This document shows positions 9,220-18,063 of a stretch of DNA of 64,000 nt, piece after piece. This DNA comes from Polaribacter gangjinensis. Its GTDB lineage: Bacteria > Bacteroidota > Bacteroidia > Flavobacteriales > Flavobacteriaceae. The position numbers and the translations under genes were made by a program. Below the pieces are notes generated by a model. That model was not told the DNA's origin. It did no database searches and saw only the letters and a list, made by a program, of their open reading frames with translations. The number at the start of each line of letters is the position of its first letter. Position 1 is the first letter of the stretch. The stretch covers positions 265,501-329,500 of the forward strand of contig NZ_CP150662.1 in the NCBI RefSeq assembly GCF_038024125.1, read 5' to 3'.

Positions 9220-9521
9220 TGGAAATTAATTTTACGACTTCAGCAAATATTTCCTTTGAAGATGAAATTGATTTTATTTTTAGAAAATGGAATTTAGATG
9301 AAGTTGAGAAGTTTATAAATCTAGTTGACGATTTTATTATTAATCTCTCTAAAAATCCATATTTAGGTAAAAAATCAAATAAAAGAGCCATCAGAGTTTT
9401 TGTAATTTCAAAACAAACAACAATTATTTATAAGGTTTACGAAGATTTGAACAAAATTGATATAATTTACTTTTGGAATAATAAAAGAAATCCAAAGGAA
9501 ATGAAAAAACTTACCAAATAA
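9219..9521 (+). CDS. putative ParE/RelE-superfamily toxin
   Basis: 100 residues. The fold pattern fits ParE/RelE: an N-terminal strand ([10 protein letters not shown]), two helices ([20 protein letters not shown] and [15 protein letters not shown]), the [16 protein letters not shown] strand, then [31 protein letters not shown], where the family has its C-terminal strands and the FWNNRRNP-like ending common in Bacteroidota members. RelE members cleave mRNA on the ribosome, ParE members inhibit gyrase; the sequence does not decide between them. It is coupled to the antitoxin by a one-base overlap. Confidence 0.7.
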   Translation: MEINFTTSANISFEDEIDFIFRKWNLDEVEKFINLVDDFIINLSKNPYLGKKSNKRAIRVFVISKQTTIIYKVYEDLNKIDIIYFWNNKRNPKEMKKLTK

Positions 9522-9540
9522 TAAATCTAAAAAACTAAAA

Positions 9541-9810
9541 TTGAGCAAAAACCTAGTAATTATTTTTTTACAAAAAGCACTTATTTTTCCGTTTGTATTT
9601 TTAGTTCGGTTTTATCAAGTGGCAATTTCGCCTTTAACTCCTGCAACCTGCAGATACAGTCCAACTTGTTCACATTATACGTTGGAAGCTTTGCAAAAAC
9701 ACGGACTTTTTTCTGGTGGATGGTTGGCAATCAAACGAATTTTTAGCTGTCATCCTTGGGGAGGAAGTGGTTATGACCCCGTTCCTGAAAAGAAATCACA
9801 CAAACATTGA
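9541..9810 (+). CDS. yidD: membrane protein insertion efficiency factor YidD
   Basis: 89 residues from a TTG start at 9541. It shows the complete UPF0161/YidD signature: an amphipathic N-terminus, then [33 protein letters not shown], the GGWLAIKRI segment and the C-terminal [13 protein letters not shown]. YidD assists YidC/Sec-dependent insertion of inner-membrane proteins at the cytoplasmic face. No ATG gives the full domain, so the TTG start is needed. lgt follows 70 bp downstream. Confidence 0.95.
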   Translation: MSKNLVIIFLQKALIFPFVFLVRFYQVAISPLTPATCRYSPTCSHYTLEALQKHGLFSGGWLAIKRIFSCHPWGGSGYDPVPEKKSHKH

Positions 9811-9880
9811 ATTAACACACTTTCTTATTTGAAGATACAATTAGCTTCACTAAGTTTGCATACATAAAAATAACAATACC

Positions 9881-10711
9881 ATGAACTATTTAGCAATCAC
9901 TTGGGATCCCTCTTTAGGCATCAATCTTGGTTTTTTTACCATTCGTTGGTACAGTTTGATGTTTGTAGCCGCTTTTTTGCTAGGCTTGCATTTGATGAAA
10001 AAAATCTACATCAAAGACGGCATTCCTGTTGAAAAGTTAGATACCTTGTTCATGTATACCTTCATTTCTATGTTGATTGGAATGCGTTTGGGAGATGTAT
10101 TTTTTTACAGTTGGGATTATTATCAAGATCATTTATTAGAAATTATCATTCCGTTTAAACAAGTAAATGGCACTTGGAAATTTACAGGTTTTACAGGTTT
10201 TGCAAGTCATGGAGCAGCCATTTCTATCATTTTAGCGATGTATTTTTATGCCAAAAAGCATTTGCAAAAACCCTGGTTATTTATTTTAGACAGATTGGCA
10301 ATCATGGTAGCCTTATCAGGATTGTTCATACGAATGGGAAATTTTTTCAATTCAGAAATTGTTGGAAAAGCAACTGGCTCTGATTTCGGAGTGATTTTCA
10401 AAGCAAATGGCGAAGATTTTGCGCGTCATCCAACCCAAATTTACGAAGCCATCAGTTATCTAACCTTGTTTTTTGTAATGTGGTATTTGTATTGGAAAAC
10501 CAACATCAAAGAAAAAACAGGATTTCTTTTCGGACTTTTCATGACTGTTTTATGGTCGATGCGTTTCTTAATTGAATTCTTAAAAGAAGAGCAAGTAGAA
10601 GGAAGAGAAGATGGTTTTTTCAATTTGTTAAATACAGGGCAAGTATTGAGTATTCCTTTGATTTTGATAGGTCTTTGGTTGATGATTAGAACATTCAAAA
10701 AGACAGCCTAA
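9881..10711 (+). CDS. lgt: prolipoprotein diacylglyceryl transferase
   Basis: 276 residues with about seven membrane helices. The Lgt signature is visible in RMGNFFNSEIVGK (around 150-163), and the essential His lies in RHPTQIYEA; the C-terminal SMRFLIEFLKEEQ segment is also conserved. Lgt moves diacylglycerol from phosphatidylglycerol onto the lipobox Cys of prolipoproteins in the inner membrane, the first step for lipoproteins such as the RND adaptor and TlpA-like protein of this window. A small membrane protein starts 3 bp after its stop. Confidence 0.97.
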   Translation: MNYLAITWDPSLGINLGFFTIRWYSLMFVAAFLLGLHLMKKIYIKDGIPVEKLDTLFMYTFISMLIGMRLGDVFFYSWDYYQDHLLEIIIPFKQVNGTWKFTGFTGFASHGAAISIILAMYFYAKKHLQKPWLFILDRLAIMVALSGLFIRMGNFFNSEIVGKATGSDFGVIFKANGEDFARHPTQIYEAISYLTLFFVMWYLYWKTNIKEKTGFLFGLFMTVLWSMRFLIEFLKEEQVEGREDGFFNLLNTGQVLSIPLILIGLWLMIRTFKKTA

Positions 10712-10713
10712 TT

Positions 10714-11025
10714 TTGTTAGAAAAATTAAAAGAACGCTGGGAAATTTCTAGCAATTGGTCAATTGTAGCAATTTTAATAGTTTTTGCCATCAATGGTTCG
10801 TTTGCAGCTTGGGTAGCAAAACCAGTAACTAATTTTTTAGGAATTTCTCCACAAAACATGTATCCTTGGTTGTATTGGACACTAAGAATTTTGTTAGTTT
10901 TTCCTATTTATCAAATCACACTTCCTATAGTTGGTTGGCTTTTTGGGCAGTTTCAATTCTTTTGGGCTTTTGAAAAAAAGTTTTTAAGCAGATTGGGTTT
11001 TGGTTTTTTGTTTAGAAAGAATTAA
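10714..11025 (+). CDS. small two- to three-helix membrane protein downstream of lgt (possibly DUF6787)
   Basis: 103 residues from a TTG start two bases after the lgt stop. Hydrophobic segments lie at about 17-38 and 52-80; the C-terminus is FEKKFLSRLGFGFLFRKN. It is aromatic-rich (WEISSNWSI, YPWLYWTLRI). I think it belongs to a short Bacteroidota family found behind lgt (DUF6787), but I cannot confirm this here. Coupling with lgt suggests a membrane or lipid role; no catalytic motif is seen. Confidence 0.75.
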   Translation: MLEKLKERWEISSNWSIVAILIVFAINGSFAAWVAKPVTNFLGISPQNMYPWLYWTLRILLVFPIYQITLPIVGWLFGQFQFFWAFEKKFLSRLGFGFLFRKN

Positions 11026-11036
11026 AAAAGTGAAAT

Positions 11037-11324
11037 TTACTTTGAATCTTTGAAACTTTGAAACTTTGAAACTTCATCACCGGTTTTTTCAATATAATTC
11101 GTATAAATCCATAGCATTGTAAATGTCGGAATGACATCAGAAAAAGGGATAATTTCTTCGATAAAACTAATCAATCCAGCAATTTTACCTTTGGCTCCTG
11201 CATACATTCTTGTCAGGATAAAGGCTGATAAAGGTGCCCAAACAACATCAATAAAAGGTATAGGAATCAATCCAACCAAATCCAACCCAATACTCAACAA
11301 TAATTTTTGATATTTTTTATCCAT
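11037..11324 (-). CDS. small membrane protein of unknown function
   Basis: 95 residues with hydrophobic stretches at about 8-40 (LLLSIGLDLVGLIPIPFIDVVW) and 46-78. No motif recognised. The C-terminal residues (EVSKFQSFKDSK) are encoded by a run of the tandem word AAACTTTG, the same word repeat seen elsewhere between genes, so the original C-terminus may have been altered by the repeat. It is convergent with the gene after lgt, with only 11 bp between stops, and divergent from the NUDIX gene. Confidence 0.7.
   Translation of the reverse strand: MDKKYQKLLLSIGLDLVGLIPIPFIDVVWAPLSAFILTRMYAGAKGKIAGLISFIEEIIPFSDVIPTFTMLWIYTNYIEKTGDEVSKFQSFKDSK
11041..11074. repeat. AAACTTTG tandem word repeat inside a gene 3' end
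   Basis: Three to four degenerate copies of an eight-base word (TTTGAAAC) run across the last codons of the small membrane-protein gene. On the minus strand it reads CAAAGTTTCAAAGATTCAAAG, nearly the same as a stretch near 37789-37808. Confidence 0.8.
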
Positions 11325-11379
11325 AGTTTTTGTACTTTGGTTTCCTAAAGTAACAACTTGTTAAAAGTAAGTATTCAAA

Positions 11380-12006
11380 ATGAATTTTACAGAATTCACC
11401 TCAAAAATTAATTACTTAAAAGTAGCAAACTTAGGAGGTTTGGATGCCCAATTTTTGTTAGCTCCCAAACTTCGATTGCAATACGATGCGCAAAAAATTG
11501 CAGCAAATAATCCGAGAAAAGCCGGAGTTTTAGCACTTTTTTATCCAAATGAACAACAAGAAACTACTTTTTTATTAACTCAAAGAGCGAGTTATAATGG
11601 TACACATTCTGCACAAATAAGTTTTCCTGGTGGGAAACTAGATAAAAATGATATCAATTTACAAGAAACTGCCTTACGTGAAACCCATGAAGAAGTGGGA
11701 ATTCATCCCGAGAACATCAAAATTATAAGAGAATTAACAGCCGTGTATATTCCGCCAAGTAATTTTTTAGCTACTCCGTTTTTGGCGTATACACACAGCA
11801 AACCAAATTTTAGTGTAAATCATGAAGTTGCCAAAACCATTGAAGTTTTAGTGAGTGATTTGTTGGATGAAAAAAACATAACTTCAGCTATTTTAGACAC
11901 TTCATACATGAAAAACGGAGAGGTTCCTTGTTTTAAAATTCAAGATTTTATCATTTGGGGAGCAACAGCCATGATGTTATCAGAAATTAAAGAACTTTTA
12001 AAATAG
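11380..12006 (+). CDS. NUDIX hydrolase, CoA pyrophosphatase type
   Basis: 208 residues. The NUDIX box runs from about 84 to 107: GGKLDKNDINLQETALRE then THEEVG, in the extended form characteristic of the NudL/NUDT7 coenzyme A diphosphatase subfamily, with the preceding HSAQISFPGG (UPF0035-like) motif and the LLTQRASYNGTH segment. The family splits CoA or acyl-CoA into phosphopantetheine and 3',5'-ADP in the cytoplasm. It is followed by a PlsC-like acyltransferase 58 bp downstream, so the two may share transcription. Confidence 0.92.
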   Translation: MNFTEFTSKINYLKVANLGGLDAQFLLAPKLRLQYDAQKIAANNPRKAGVLALFYPNEQQETTFLLTQRASYNGTHSAQISFPGGKLDKNDINLQETALRETHEEVGIHPENIKIIRELTAVYIPPSNFLATPFLAYTHSKPNFSVNHEVAKTIEVLVSDLLDEKNITSAILDTSYMKNGEVPCFKIQDFIIWGATAMMLSEIKELLK

Positions 12007-12064
12007 TAAAATCTTAAATTGTTTTGTATTTTTGGTAGTTGAAATTCATTAAAACAATACTAAA

Positions 12065-12883
12065 ATGCCTTTATTAAAAAGGAATCCTTTTGGACATTAT
12101 TTATTTCTAAAAAAATGGTTGATTCGTGTTTTCGGAGTGATATCTCATGGGAGATATCGAAAATTCAATAATCTGCAAATTGAAGGTTCAGAGGTTTTAA
12201 GAAATTTACCTGATAAAAATGTGTTATTCATTTCCAATCATCAAACCTATTTTGCAGATGTCGCTGCCATGTTTCATGTATTCAACGCTGCTTTAAAAGG
12301 TCGTGAAGACAATATTAAAAACATTGGGTATATCTGGAATCCAAAATTGAATATCTATTTTGTAGCTGCAGGTGAAACCATGCGTGCAGGATTGTTACCT
12401 AAAATATTTGCTTATGCAGGATCCGTTTCTATTGATAGAACATGGAGAGCTGATGGAAAAGATGTCAATAGACAGGTAAAAAATTCAGACATTTCGAACA
12501 TTGGAAAAGCCTTGAAAGATGGTTGGGTAATTACCTTTCCTCAAGGAACTACAACGCCTTTTAAACCCATTAGAAGAGGAACTGCACATATTATAAAAAC
12601 GTTTAAACCAGTGGTAGTACCTATTGTTATTGATGGTTTTAGACGTTCTTTTGATAAAAAAGGATTGAATATTAAAAAGCGAAATGTGCTACAATCTATG
12701 GTGATAAAAGAGCCTTTACAAATTGATTATGAGAACGAAGAAATTGCTGAAATTGTAACGAAAATTGAATTTGCTATTGAGCAACATCCGTCGTTTTTAA
12801 AAGTGTTATCTCCAAAAGAAGTTGAAGAATATTTTGCAGAAGAAGAAGAATTGAACAAACAGCGTACTTTCTGGAATTCTTAA
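12065..12883 (+). CDS. PlsC-family 1-acyl-glycerol-3-phosphate acyltransferase with variant catalytic motif
   Basis: 272 residues. The catalytic motif normally written NHX4D appears as NHQTYFAD, i.e. H59-X5-D65, and the FPEGTR motif as FPQGTT (about 158-163). Other family blocks, such as YVAAGETM-like, GSVSIDR and VVVPIVIDGFRR, are in place, so the fold is clearly of the LPLAT/AGPAT class. The family esterifies lysophosphatidic acid (or another lyso-lipid) with an acyl group at the inner membrane. The altered spacing and lost Glu suggest a distinct Bacteroidota subfamily, possibly with another acceptor. The hairpin after it can also terminate the convergent M1 gene. Confidence 0.9.
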   Translation: MPLLKRNPFGHYLFLKKWLIRVFGVISHGRYRKFNNLQIEGSEVLRNLPDKNVLFISNHQTYFADVAAMFHVFNAALKGREDNIKNIGYIWNPKLNIYFVAAGETMRAGLLPKIFAYAGSVSIDRTWRADGKDVNRQVKNSDISNIGKALKDGWVITFPQGTTTPFKPIRRGTAHIIKTFKPVVVPIVIDGFRRSFDKKGLNIKKRNVLQSMVIKEPLQIDYENEEIAEIVTKIEFAIEQHPSFLKVLSPKEVEEYFAEEEELNKQRTFWNS

Positions 12884-12981
12884 GAATTGCTTATTTTTTA
12901 TTTTTATTGATTATAGACACTGATATAATTTTTGAATTTGATGTGAAATTTTAATCAAAAACAACAAATTATTACAAATAA

Positions 12982-13005
12982 AAAAGCCCCAATTTTGGGG
13001 CTTTT
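12982..13005. terminator. bidirectional terminator between plsC-like and M1 peptidase genes
   Basis: AAAAGCCCC (12982-12990), loop AATTTT, GGGGCTTTT (12997-13005): a nine-base perfect stem with A-run and T-run on the two sides. It serves the convergent genes on both strands. Confidence 0.9.
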
Positions 13006-13027
13006 CTTATGAATCAACAGTACTCAA

Positions 13028-15232
13028 TTAATTTTGTACTTTGTTTTTAAACTGATCAAATTTGTCAGATTCTTTCTTAGGCCAGCTATTGTTAGAAGTA
13101 TCAACATCTGCAGTTTCTAAATCTGGATCAACAGTAATGCTAATGATTTCTTGTGAAGAAGCAAATACTCTTTTCACTGAATTGTCATCTTTCATCCAAA
13201 TTTGTGCTGGGAAAGTTTGTCTTTCTTTTGTGCCATCTTTGTAGGTTAATTCTACAATAATTGGCATTACCAAACCTCCTGGTTTGTCAAATTCAACAGA
13301 GTAAATATACGAAGGTACTTCTTTACCATTTACATATTTTGCCATAGCATTCGGATTCGCATCTTCCTTAATGTCAGTAATATATACCAAATCACCTAAA
13401 CTATCAAAGTAATCTTTGTATTGTGCTTTTAGTTTTTGTACACGCTCACTTGGTTTGTCTGTCAAATACAAAGGTTTTACATCTTTAATTCCGATATCGG
13501 TTACATCAGTAGTGTAAAACCAACCTCTCCAAAACCAATCTAAATCCATAGCAGAAGCATCTTCCATAGTTCTAAAAAAGTCTTCTGGAGTTGGGTGTTT
13601 AAACATCCATCTTTGTGCATAAGTTCTAAAAGCATGGTCAAATAATTCAGGACCCATAATGGTTTTACGCAACATATATAATCCTGCAGCTGGTTTTGTA
13701 TATGCGTTAGGACCAAATTGTTTTACATAATCTCCTTGAGACATGATTGGTGAAATATTACTTTGATCACCACCCATATAACGTACAATATCTTTTGGTA
13801 AGTTTCCTGTATTAAAGTTTGGATCGTAATCCAATTCTGCTAAAATTTCAACAAATGAATTCAATCCTTCATCCATCCAAGTCCATTGTCTTTCATCCGA
13901 ATTTACAATCATTGGAAAGAAATTGTGACCAACTTCGTGCGTAATTACACCTATCATTCCGTCTCTAACTCTGTCAGAATAAGTTCCATCTGGATTTGGA
14001 CGACCATAATTGAAACAAATCATTGGATATTCCATTCCTTGTCTATCTGCATGAACAGAAACTGCTTTTGAATATGGATAATCAAATGTCAATTTTGAAT
14101 ATTCTTCTAAGGTATTTGCAACTACTCTTGTAGAATGTTTTTCCCATAATGGATTTCCTTCTTTTGGATATAATGAAGTAGCCATTACAGTTCTTCCATT
14201 AATATTCACAGCCATAGCATCCCAAATATATTTTCTTGAAGTTGCAAACGCAAAATCACGCACCATATTGGCTTTGTAATGCCAAGTTTTAGTGGTTGTT
14301 GCACGTCCTTTTTCAGTAACTTCAGCTTCAGCTTGGGTAACAATCATAACAGGATCTTTGAACGATTTTCTTGCTTTTTCGAAGCGAGCACGTTGTTCTT
14401 TTGTCAAAACATCTTTTTCGTTTTGCAAATCACCAGTTGCTTCCATAATATGATCAGATGGAACTGTGATTTTTACTTCGTAATCTCCAAATTCTAAGGC
14501 AAATTCACTACGCCCCCAAAACTGCATATTTTGCCATCCTTCTACATTATTGTACACACACAATCTTGGAAAAAATTGAGCAATGGTGTAATTATTATTT
14601 CCGTCAGGAAAATCTTCAAAACCAGAACGTCCTCCATCTTTTACAGAGTTGTTGATTTTGTAATTCCACTTAATGTTGAATACAAATTTCTCTCCAGGAT
14701 TCAATGGTTTTGGCAAATTGATGCGCATCATTGTCCAATTGATTAAATACGATAAAGGTTTTCCGTCAGCAGTGGTTACTTTTTCGATATTGAAACCAAA
14801 ACCTTTGCCTTCTTTCATAAAATCCTTTTTAAAATCTTCAGGAGTAAGAAAAGCAGAAGCAGCATTCGATTGTGCTAATGGAGTTTTAGAGTCGTCAGCT
14901 CTCATGTTTTGATCTAACTGAACCCATAAATAATCCAACACATCTTTGGAATTGTTATGATACGTAATTTTTTCATCACCAAAGATTTTGTTGGTACTTT
15001 CTTCTAAACGAATGTCCATCACATAATCTACTTTCTGTTGTGTATATTGATGTCCTGGAGCTCCAGAAGCTGTATGTTGGTCATTGGGTGTTGCCAACAA
15101 ATCTTTCATTTGACGAAACTTATTTTCGTCAGTATGACCCTTTTGTGTTCCTTTTTTTACGTTAGTTTCTTGCGCCACAAATGCACTTGTGATGAAGAAA
15201 AACGAAAAAAACAGTAAAGAAATTTTTTTCAT
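13028..15232 (-). CDS. M1-family zinc metallopeptidase (aminopeptidase-like), copy 1
   Basis: 734 residues with a signal peptide (hydrophobic core then FVAQ). The zinc site HEVGH is at 432-436 and the third ligand E at 455 (HEXXH-X18-E), with WMDEGLNSF downstream; this is the gluzincin/M1 arrangement. The N-terminal beta-saddle contains the YVMDIRLEESTNKIFGDEKITYHNN block. I did not find a canonical GAMEN motif; the equivalent may be GMEYP. A C-terminal TVDPDLETADVDTSNN block is shared with the second copy. Likely a periplasmic or surface peptidase that feeds on oligopeptides. It lies 170 bp behind the second copy, with a terminator between, so it has its own transcript. Confidence 0.93.
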   Translation of the reverse strand: MKKISLLFFSFFFITSAFVAQETNVKKGTQKGHTDENKFRQMKDLLATPNDQHTASGAPGHQYTQQKVDYVMDIRLEESTNKIFGDEKITYHNNSKDVLDYLWVQLDQNMRADDSKTPLAQSNAASAFLTPEDFKKDFMKEGKGFGFNIEKVTTADGKPLSYLINWTMMRINLPKPLNPGEKFVFNIKWNYKINNSVKDGGRSGFEDFPDGNNNYTIAQFFPRLCVYNNVEGWQNMQFWGRSEFALEFGDYEVKITVPSDHIMEATGDLQNEKDVLTKEQRARFEKARKSFKDPVMIVTQAEAEVTEKGRATTTKTWHYKANMVRDFAFATSRKYIWDAMAVNINGRTVMATSLYPKEGNPLWEKHSTRVVANTLEEYSKLTFDYPYSKAVSVHADRQGMEYPMICFNYGRPNPDGTYSDRVRDGMIGVITHEVGHNFFPMIVNSDERQWTWMDEGLNSFVEILAELDYDPNFNTGNLPKDIVRYMGGDQSNISPIMSQGDYVKQFGPNAYTKPAAGLYMLRKTIMGPELFDHAFRTYAQRWMFKHPTPEDFFRTMEDASAMDLDWFWRGWFYTTDVTDIGIKDVKPLYLTDKPSERVQKLKAQYKDYFDSLGDLVYITDIKEDANPNAMAKYVNGKEVPSYIYSVEFDKPGGLVMPIIVELTYKDGTKERQTFPAQIWMKDDNSVKRVFASSQEIISITVDPDLETADVDTSNNSWPKKESDKFDQFKNKVQN

Positions 15233-15327
15233 TTGTATTGATTTGATTTAATTTGAAAATAATCGTCTAAGGTAACAATTCACTTTAAAAAATGTAAAAT
15301 AATACCAAATTTTAACAAACCTTTACC

Positions 15328-15360
15328 AAAAAAAGCCCATGAAACAAATCATGGGCTTTT
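15328..15360 (-). terminator. intrinsic terminator downstream of M1 peptidase copy 2
   Basis: On the minus strand AAAAGCCCAT, a ten-base loop, ATGGGCTTTT and a run of T form a perfect ten-base stem with a seven-T tail, 43 bases beyond the stop at 15403. Confidence 0.9.
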
Positions 15361-15402
15361 TAAAATATTGAACTTTAAATTTTAAACTTTGGGAATATTA
15401 AA

Positions 15403-17514
15403 TTATCCTTTAATATCTTTTTTGAATTTATCGAATTTATCGCTTTTTTCTCTTGGAAAACTATTGTTTGAAGTATCAACATCTGCAGTTTCTAAATCCG
15501 GATCAACAACAATACTTTCTATTTGTTTTGAGCTAGAAAACACTTTGGTTACTTCGTCATCAGTGTACCTCCAAATTTGTGCAGGATAAGTTTTGCGTTC
15601 TTTTGTACCATCTTTATACGTAAATTCTACAATAATTGGCATTACCAAACCTCCTGGTTTTTCGTAGGTAATTTCATAGTGATATTTTGAATGGTTTGTT
15701 GCATATCCCAATCCATCAGTTGTATCTTCAATAAAACTCACAGTATCATCTGAATTTGAAGAAGAATAGAATTTTTTCACTCCTTTTACACCAATATCTG
15801 TAACATCAGTAGTGAAAAACCATCCTCTCCAAAACCAATCCAAATCTACACCTGATGCATCTTCCATTGTTCTAAAAAAGTCTTCAGGAGTTGGGTGTTT
15901 AAACATCCATCTTTGTGCGTAGGTTTTAAATGCGTGGTCAAACAATTCTTTGCCCATAATCGTTTCGCGCAACATCCACAATCCAGTTGCAGGTTTGCCA
16001 TAAGCATTGTTTCCAAAACTATACACATTGTCTCCTTTAGACATGATAGGCGCAATTTTCGATTGATCACCACTCATATAATTCACAATATTTTTAGGCA
16101 ATCCTCTTGACATTGGGAAGTTTGGATCGTAAGCCAATTCTGCCAACATTTCTAAATACGAGTTCAAACCTTCATCCATCCAAGTCCATTGTCTTTCGTC
16201 CGAATTTACAATCATTGGAAAAAAGTTGTGTCCAACTTCGTGAATGGTAACTTTAATCATGGTGTATTTTACTCTGTCAGAATACGTTCCATCTGGGTTT
16301 GGTCTTCCTGGATTGAAACAAATTTGTGGATATTCCATTCCCATTTGTCCATCAACAGAAATTGCTTTGTGATAAGGATAGTCAAATGTATATTGAGAAT
16401 AAGTTTTTAAAGTTTGGGCAACTGCTCTTGTAGAATGATCTCCGTACAAAGGATTTGCTTCTTTAGAGTATAAAGAATAAGCCATTACGGTTTTTCCATT
16501 AATGTCAACAGCCATTCCATCCCAAATAAATTTTCTAGATGTTGCAAAGGCATAATCTCTTACGTTTTCAGCAAAAAATTTCCAAGTTTTGGTTTTTTTA
16601 GCACGCGATTTTTCAATTTTTGTAGCTTCTTCTTGGGTTCTAATAACCACAGGATTATCGAAACTTTTCTTTGCCAACGCCAATCGTTGCAATTCTGTTT
16701 TTGATAAAACTTCTTTTTCGTTCAATAAAACACCTGTTGCACCCAACATATGATCTTCAGGAACTGTAATGTTTACCGTAAAATCACCAAATTCTAAAGC
16801 GAATTCACTTCGTCCCCAAAATTGGTCATTTTGCCAACCTTCTACATTATCATACACACACAATCTTGGATAAAATTGCGCAATCACATAGTTGTTATTG
16901 CCATCTTCAGGAAAATGTTCGTAACCTGATCTTCCTCCATCTTCTCTGTGATTGTTGATATTGTACCACCATTTGATGTTGAATTTAAACTTTTCGCCAG
17001 AAGCCAAAGGTTTTACCAAATTGATACGCATCATGGTTTGGTTGATGGTATAAGAAAGGGGAGAGCCATCAATATTTGTAACACTCATAATATTGAATCC
17101 ACCATCAAAAGGTTCTTGAACATAAGATTTCTCAAAACGGTCTTTACGTAATTTTTCAGGTATTTTAGTTGGATTGATATCTGGTGTTTTAGAATCTTTA
17201 GCACGCATATTTTGGTCTAATTGCACCCATAAAAACTCCAATTTATCAGCAGAATTGTTGTGATAGGTAATGGTTTCTTCTCCTGAAATTTTTTGTTTTT
17301 CGTCATCTAAAGTAATGTCGATTTTGTAATCTACTTTTTGTTGTGTGTAGCCTTTTCCTGGCGCTCCAGAGGCATTGTGCTGCTCGTTTGGAGTTGCCAA
17401 CAAATCATACATTTGTTTGAATTTGTTTTCATTGGTGTGTCCTTTCTTGGTAATTTGACCATACGAATTGGTCAAAAAAACAATTGAAAGAATTAAAAAT
17501 CCGATTTTTTTCAT
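15403..17514 (-). CDS. M1-family zinc metallopeptidase, copy 2 (tandem paralogue)
   Basis: 703 residues, signal peptide ending near SYGQ. The zinc site HEVGH is at 425-429 with the third ligand E448 in WMDEGLNSY. It matches copy 1 over nearly the whole length, with blocks such as HPTPEDFFRTMEDASG, DLDWFWRGWFFTTDVTDIG and VDPDLETADVDTSNN, so it is a tandem duplicate that has diverged mostly in loops; copy 1 has an extra region after WFYTTDVTDIG. It starts 21 bases after the DUF6702 gene, so copy 2, DUF6702 and the CarboxypepD_reg-like gene form an operon. Both copies keep all zinc ligands and are probably active. Confidence 0.93.
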   Translation of the reverse strand: MKKIGFLILSIVFLTNSYGQITKKGHTNENKFKQMYDLLATPNEQHNASGAPGKGYTQQKVDYKIDITLDDEKQKISGEETITYHNNSADKLEFLWVQLDQNMRAKDSKTPDINPTKIPEKLRKDRFEKSYVQEPFDGGFNIMSVTNIDGSPLSYTINQTMMRINLVKPLASGEKFKFNIKWWYNINNHREDGGRSGYEHFPEDGNNNYVIAQFYPRLCVYDNVEGWQNDQFWGRSEFALEFGDFTVNITVPEDHMLGATGVLLNEKEVLSKTELQRLALAKKSFDNPVVIRTQEEATKIEKSRAKKTKTWKFFAENVRDYAFATSRKFIWDGMAVDINGKTVMAYSLYSKEANPLYGDHSTRAVAQTLKTYSQYTFDYPYHKAISVDGQMGMEYPQICFNPGRPNPDGTYSDRVKYTMIKVTIHEVGHNFFPMIVNSDERQWTWMDEGLNSYLEMLAELAYDPNFPMSRGLPKNIVNYMSGDQSKIAPIMSKGDNVYSFGNNAYGKPATGLWMLRETIMGKELFDHAFKTYAQRWMFKHPTPEDFFRTMEDASGVDLDWFWRGWFFTTDVTDIGVKGVKKFYSSSNSDDTVSFIEDTTDGLGYATNHSKYHYEITYEKPGGLVMPIIVEFTYKDGTKERKTYPAQIWRYTDDEVTKVFSSSKQIESIVVDPDLETADVDTSNNSFPREKSDKFDKFKKDIKG

Positions 17515-17535
17515 GTGTATTGAGGTTTGAATTAA

Positions 17536-18033
17536 TTAATGTTCTAGAATTCCTGAGGTTTCATCTTTATTAAGCAATATACTTTTATTTACTTTTCCTA
17601 CTTTGGTTTTCACCAAATTCTGTTGATTAGGAAAGTGTTTTGTAAGAATTTTATTAGTTATTTGAATATTTTTTACGGAGGCTATATTTTCTATTTCTAA
17701 ATAAAAATAAACCAAATCATTTTCATATTCTTTGCCAATATAATTGAATTTTTTGGGAGTTCCATCAAGAGTAAATTGTAGTTTTTCTCTTAAGTATTTT
17801 TCAAAATAGACATCGTTATTGGGCAATTCTTTTTTGGTAGTAAGTTGTAAATCAATATTATAATCTTTGTTTAGTGCCAATTCAATATCATCCATAAATA
17901 CATTGATGATAATTTGAACAGATTTTGCTTCAGGTTTGAATTTGATTTGTGTTAGACTCAAATAATATTTGTGTACCGAAAAAGAAAATAAAGGGATGAT
18001 AAAAAGTAAGAGAAATGTTTTTTGGATGTTCAT
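17536..18033 (-). CDS. DUF6702-family secreted protein
   Basis: 165 residues with a signal peptide (FLLLFIIPLFSFSVHKYY). The start of the mature part, HKYYLSLTQIKFKPEAKSVQI followed by INVFMDDIELAL, is the hallmark of DUF6702, a family I know as a regular neighbour of M1 peptidases in Bacteroidota. Its function is unknown; the pattern of alternating strands suggests a small beta domain in the periplasm. It lies between the CarboxypepD_reg-like protein and M1 copy 2 with short spacers, so it may be a chaperone or partner of the peptidase. Confidence 0.85.
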   Translation of the reverse strand: MNIQKTFLLLFIIPLFSFSVHKYYLSLTQIKFKPEAKSVQIIINVFMDDIELALNKDYNIDLQLTTKKELPNNDVYFEKYLREKLQFTLDGTPKKFNYIGKEYENDLVYFYLEIENIASVKNIQITNKILTKHFPNQQNLVKTKVGKVNKSILLNKDETSGILEH

Positions 18034-18063
18034 GAAATACTTACACTAAATAAAGTCGCCAAT

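Noticed and set aside
11022..11042. Terminator AAAGT...ACTTT between the gene after lgt and the convergent membrane gene
   Set aside because: Five-base AT-rich stem and no T-run; too weak.
13028..17514. One M1 gene split by frameshift
   Set aside because: Both copies are complete, with signal peptides, zinc sites and their own terminators; they are tandem duplicates.
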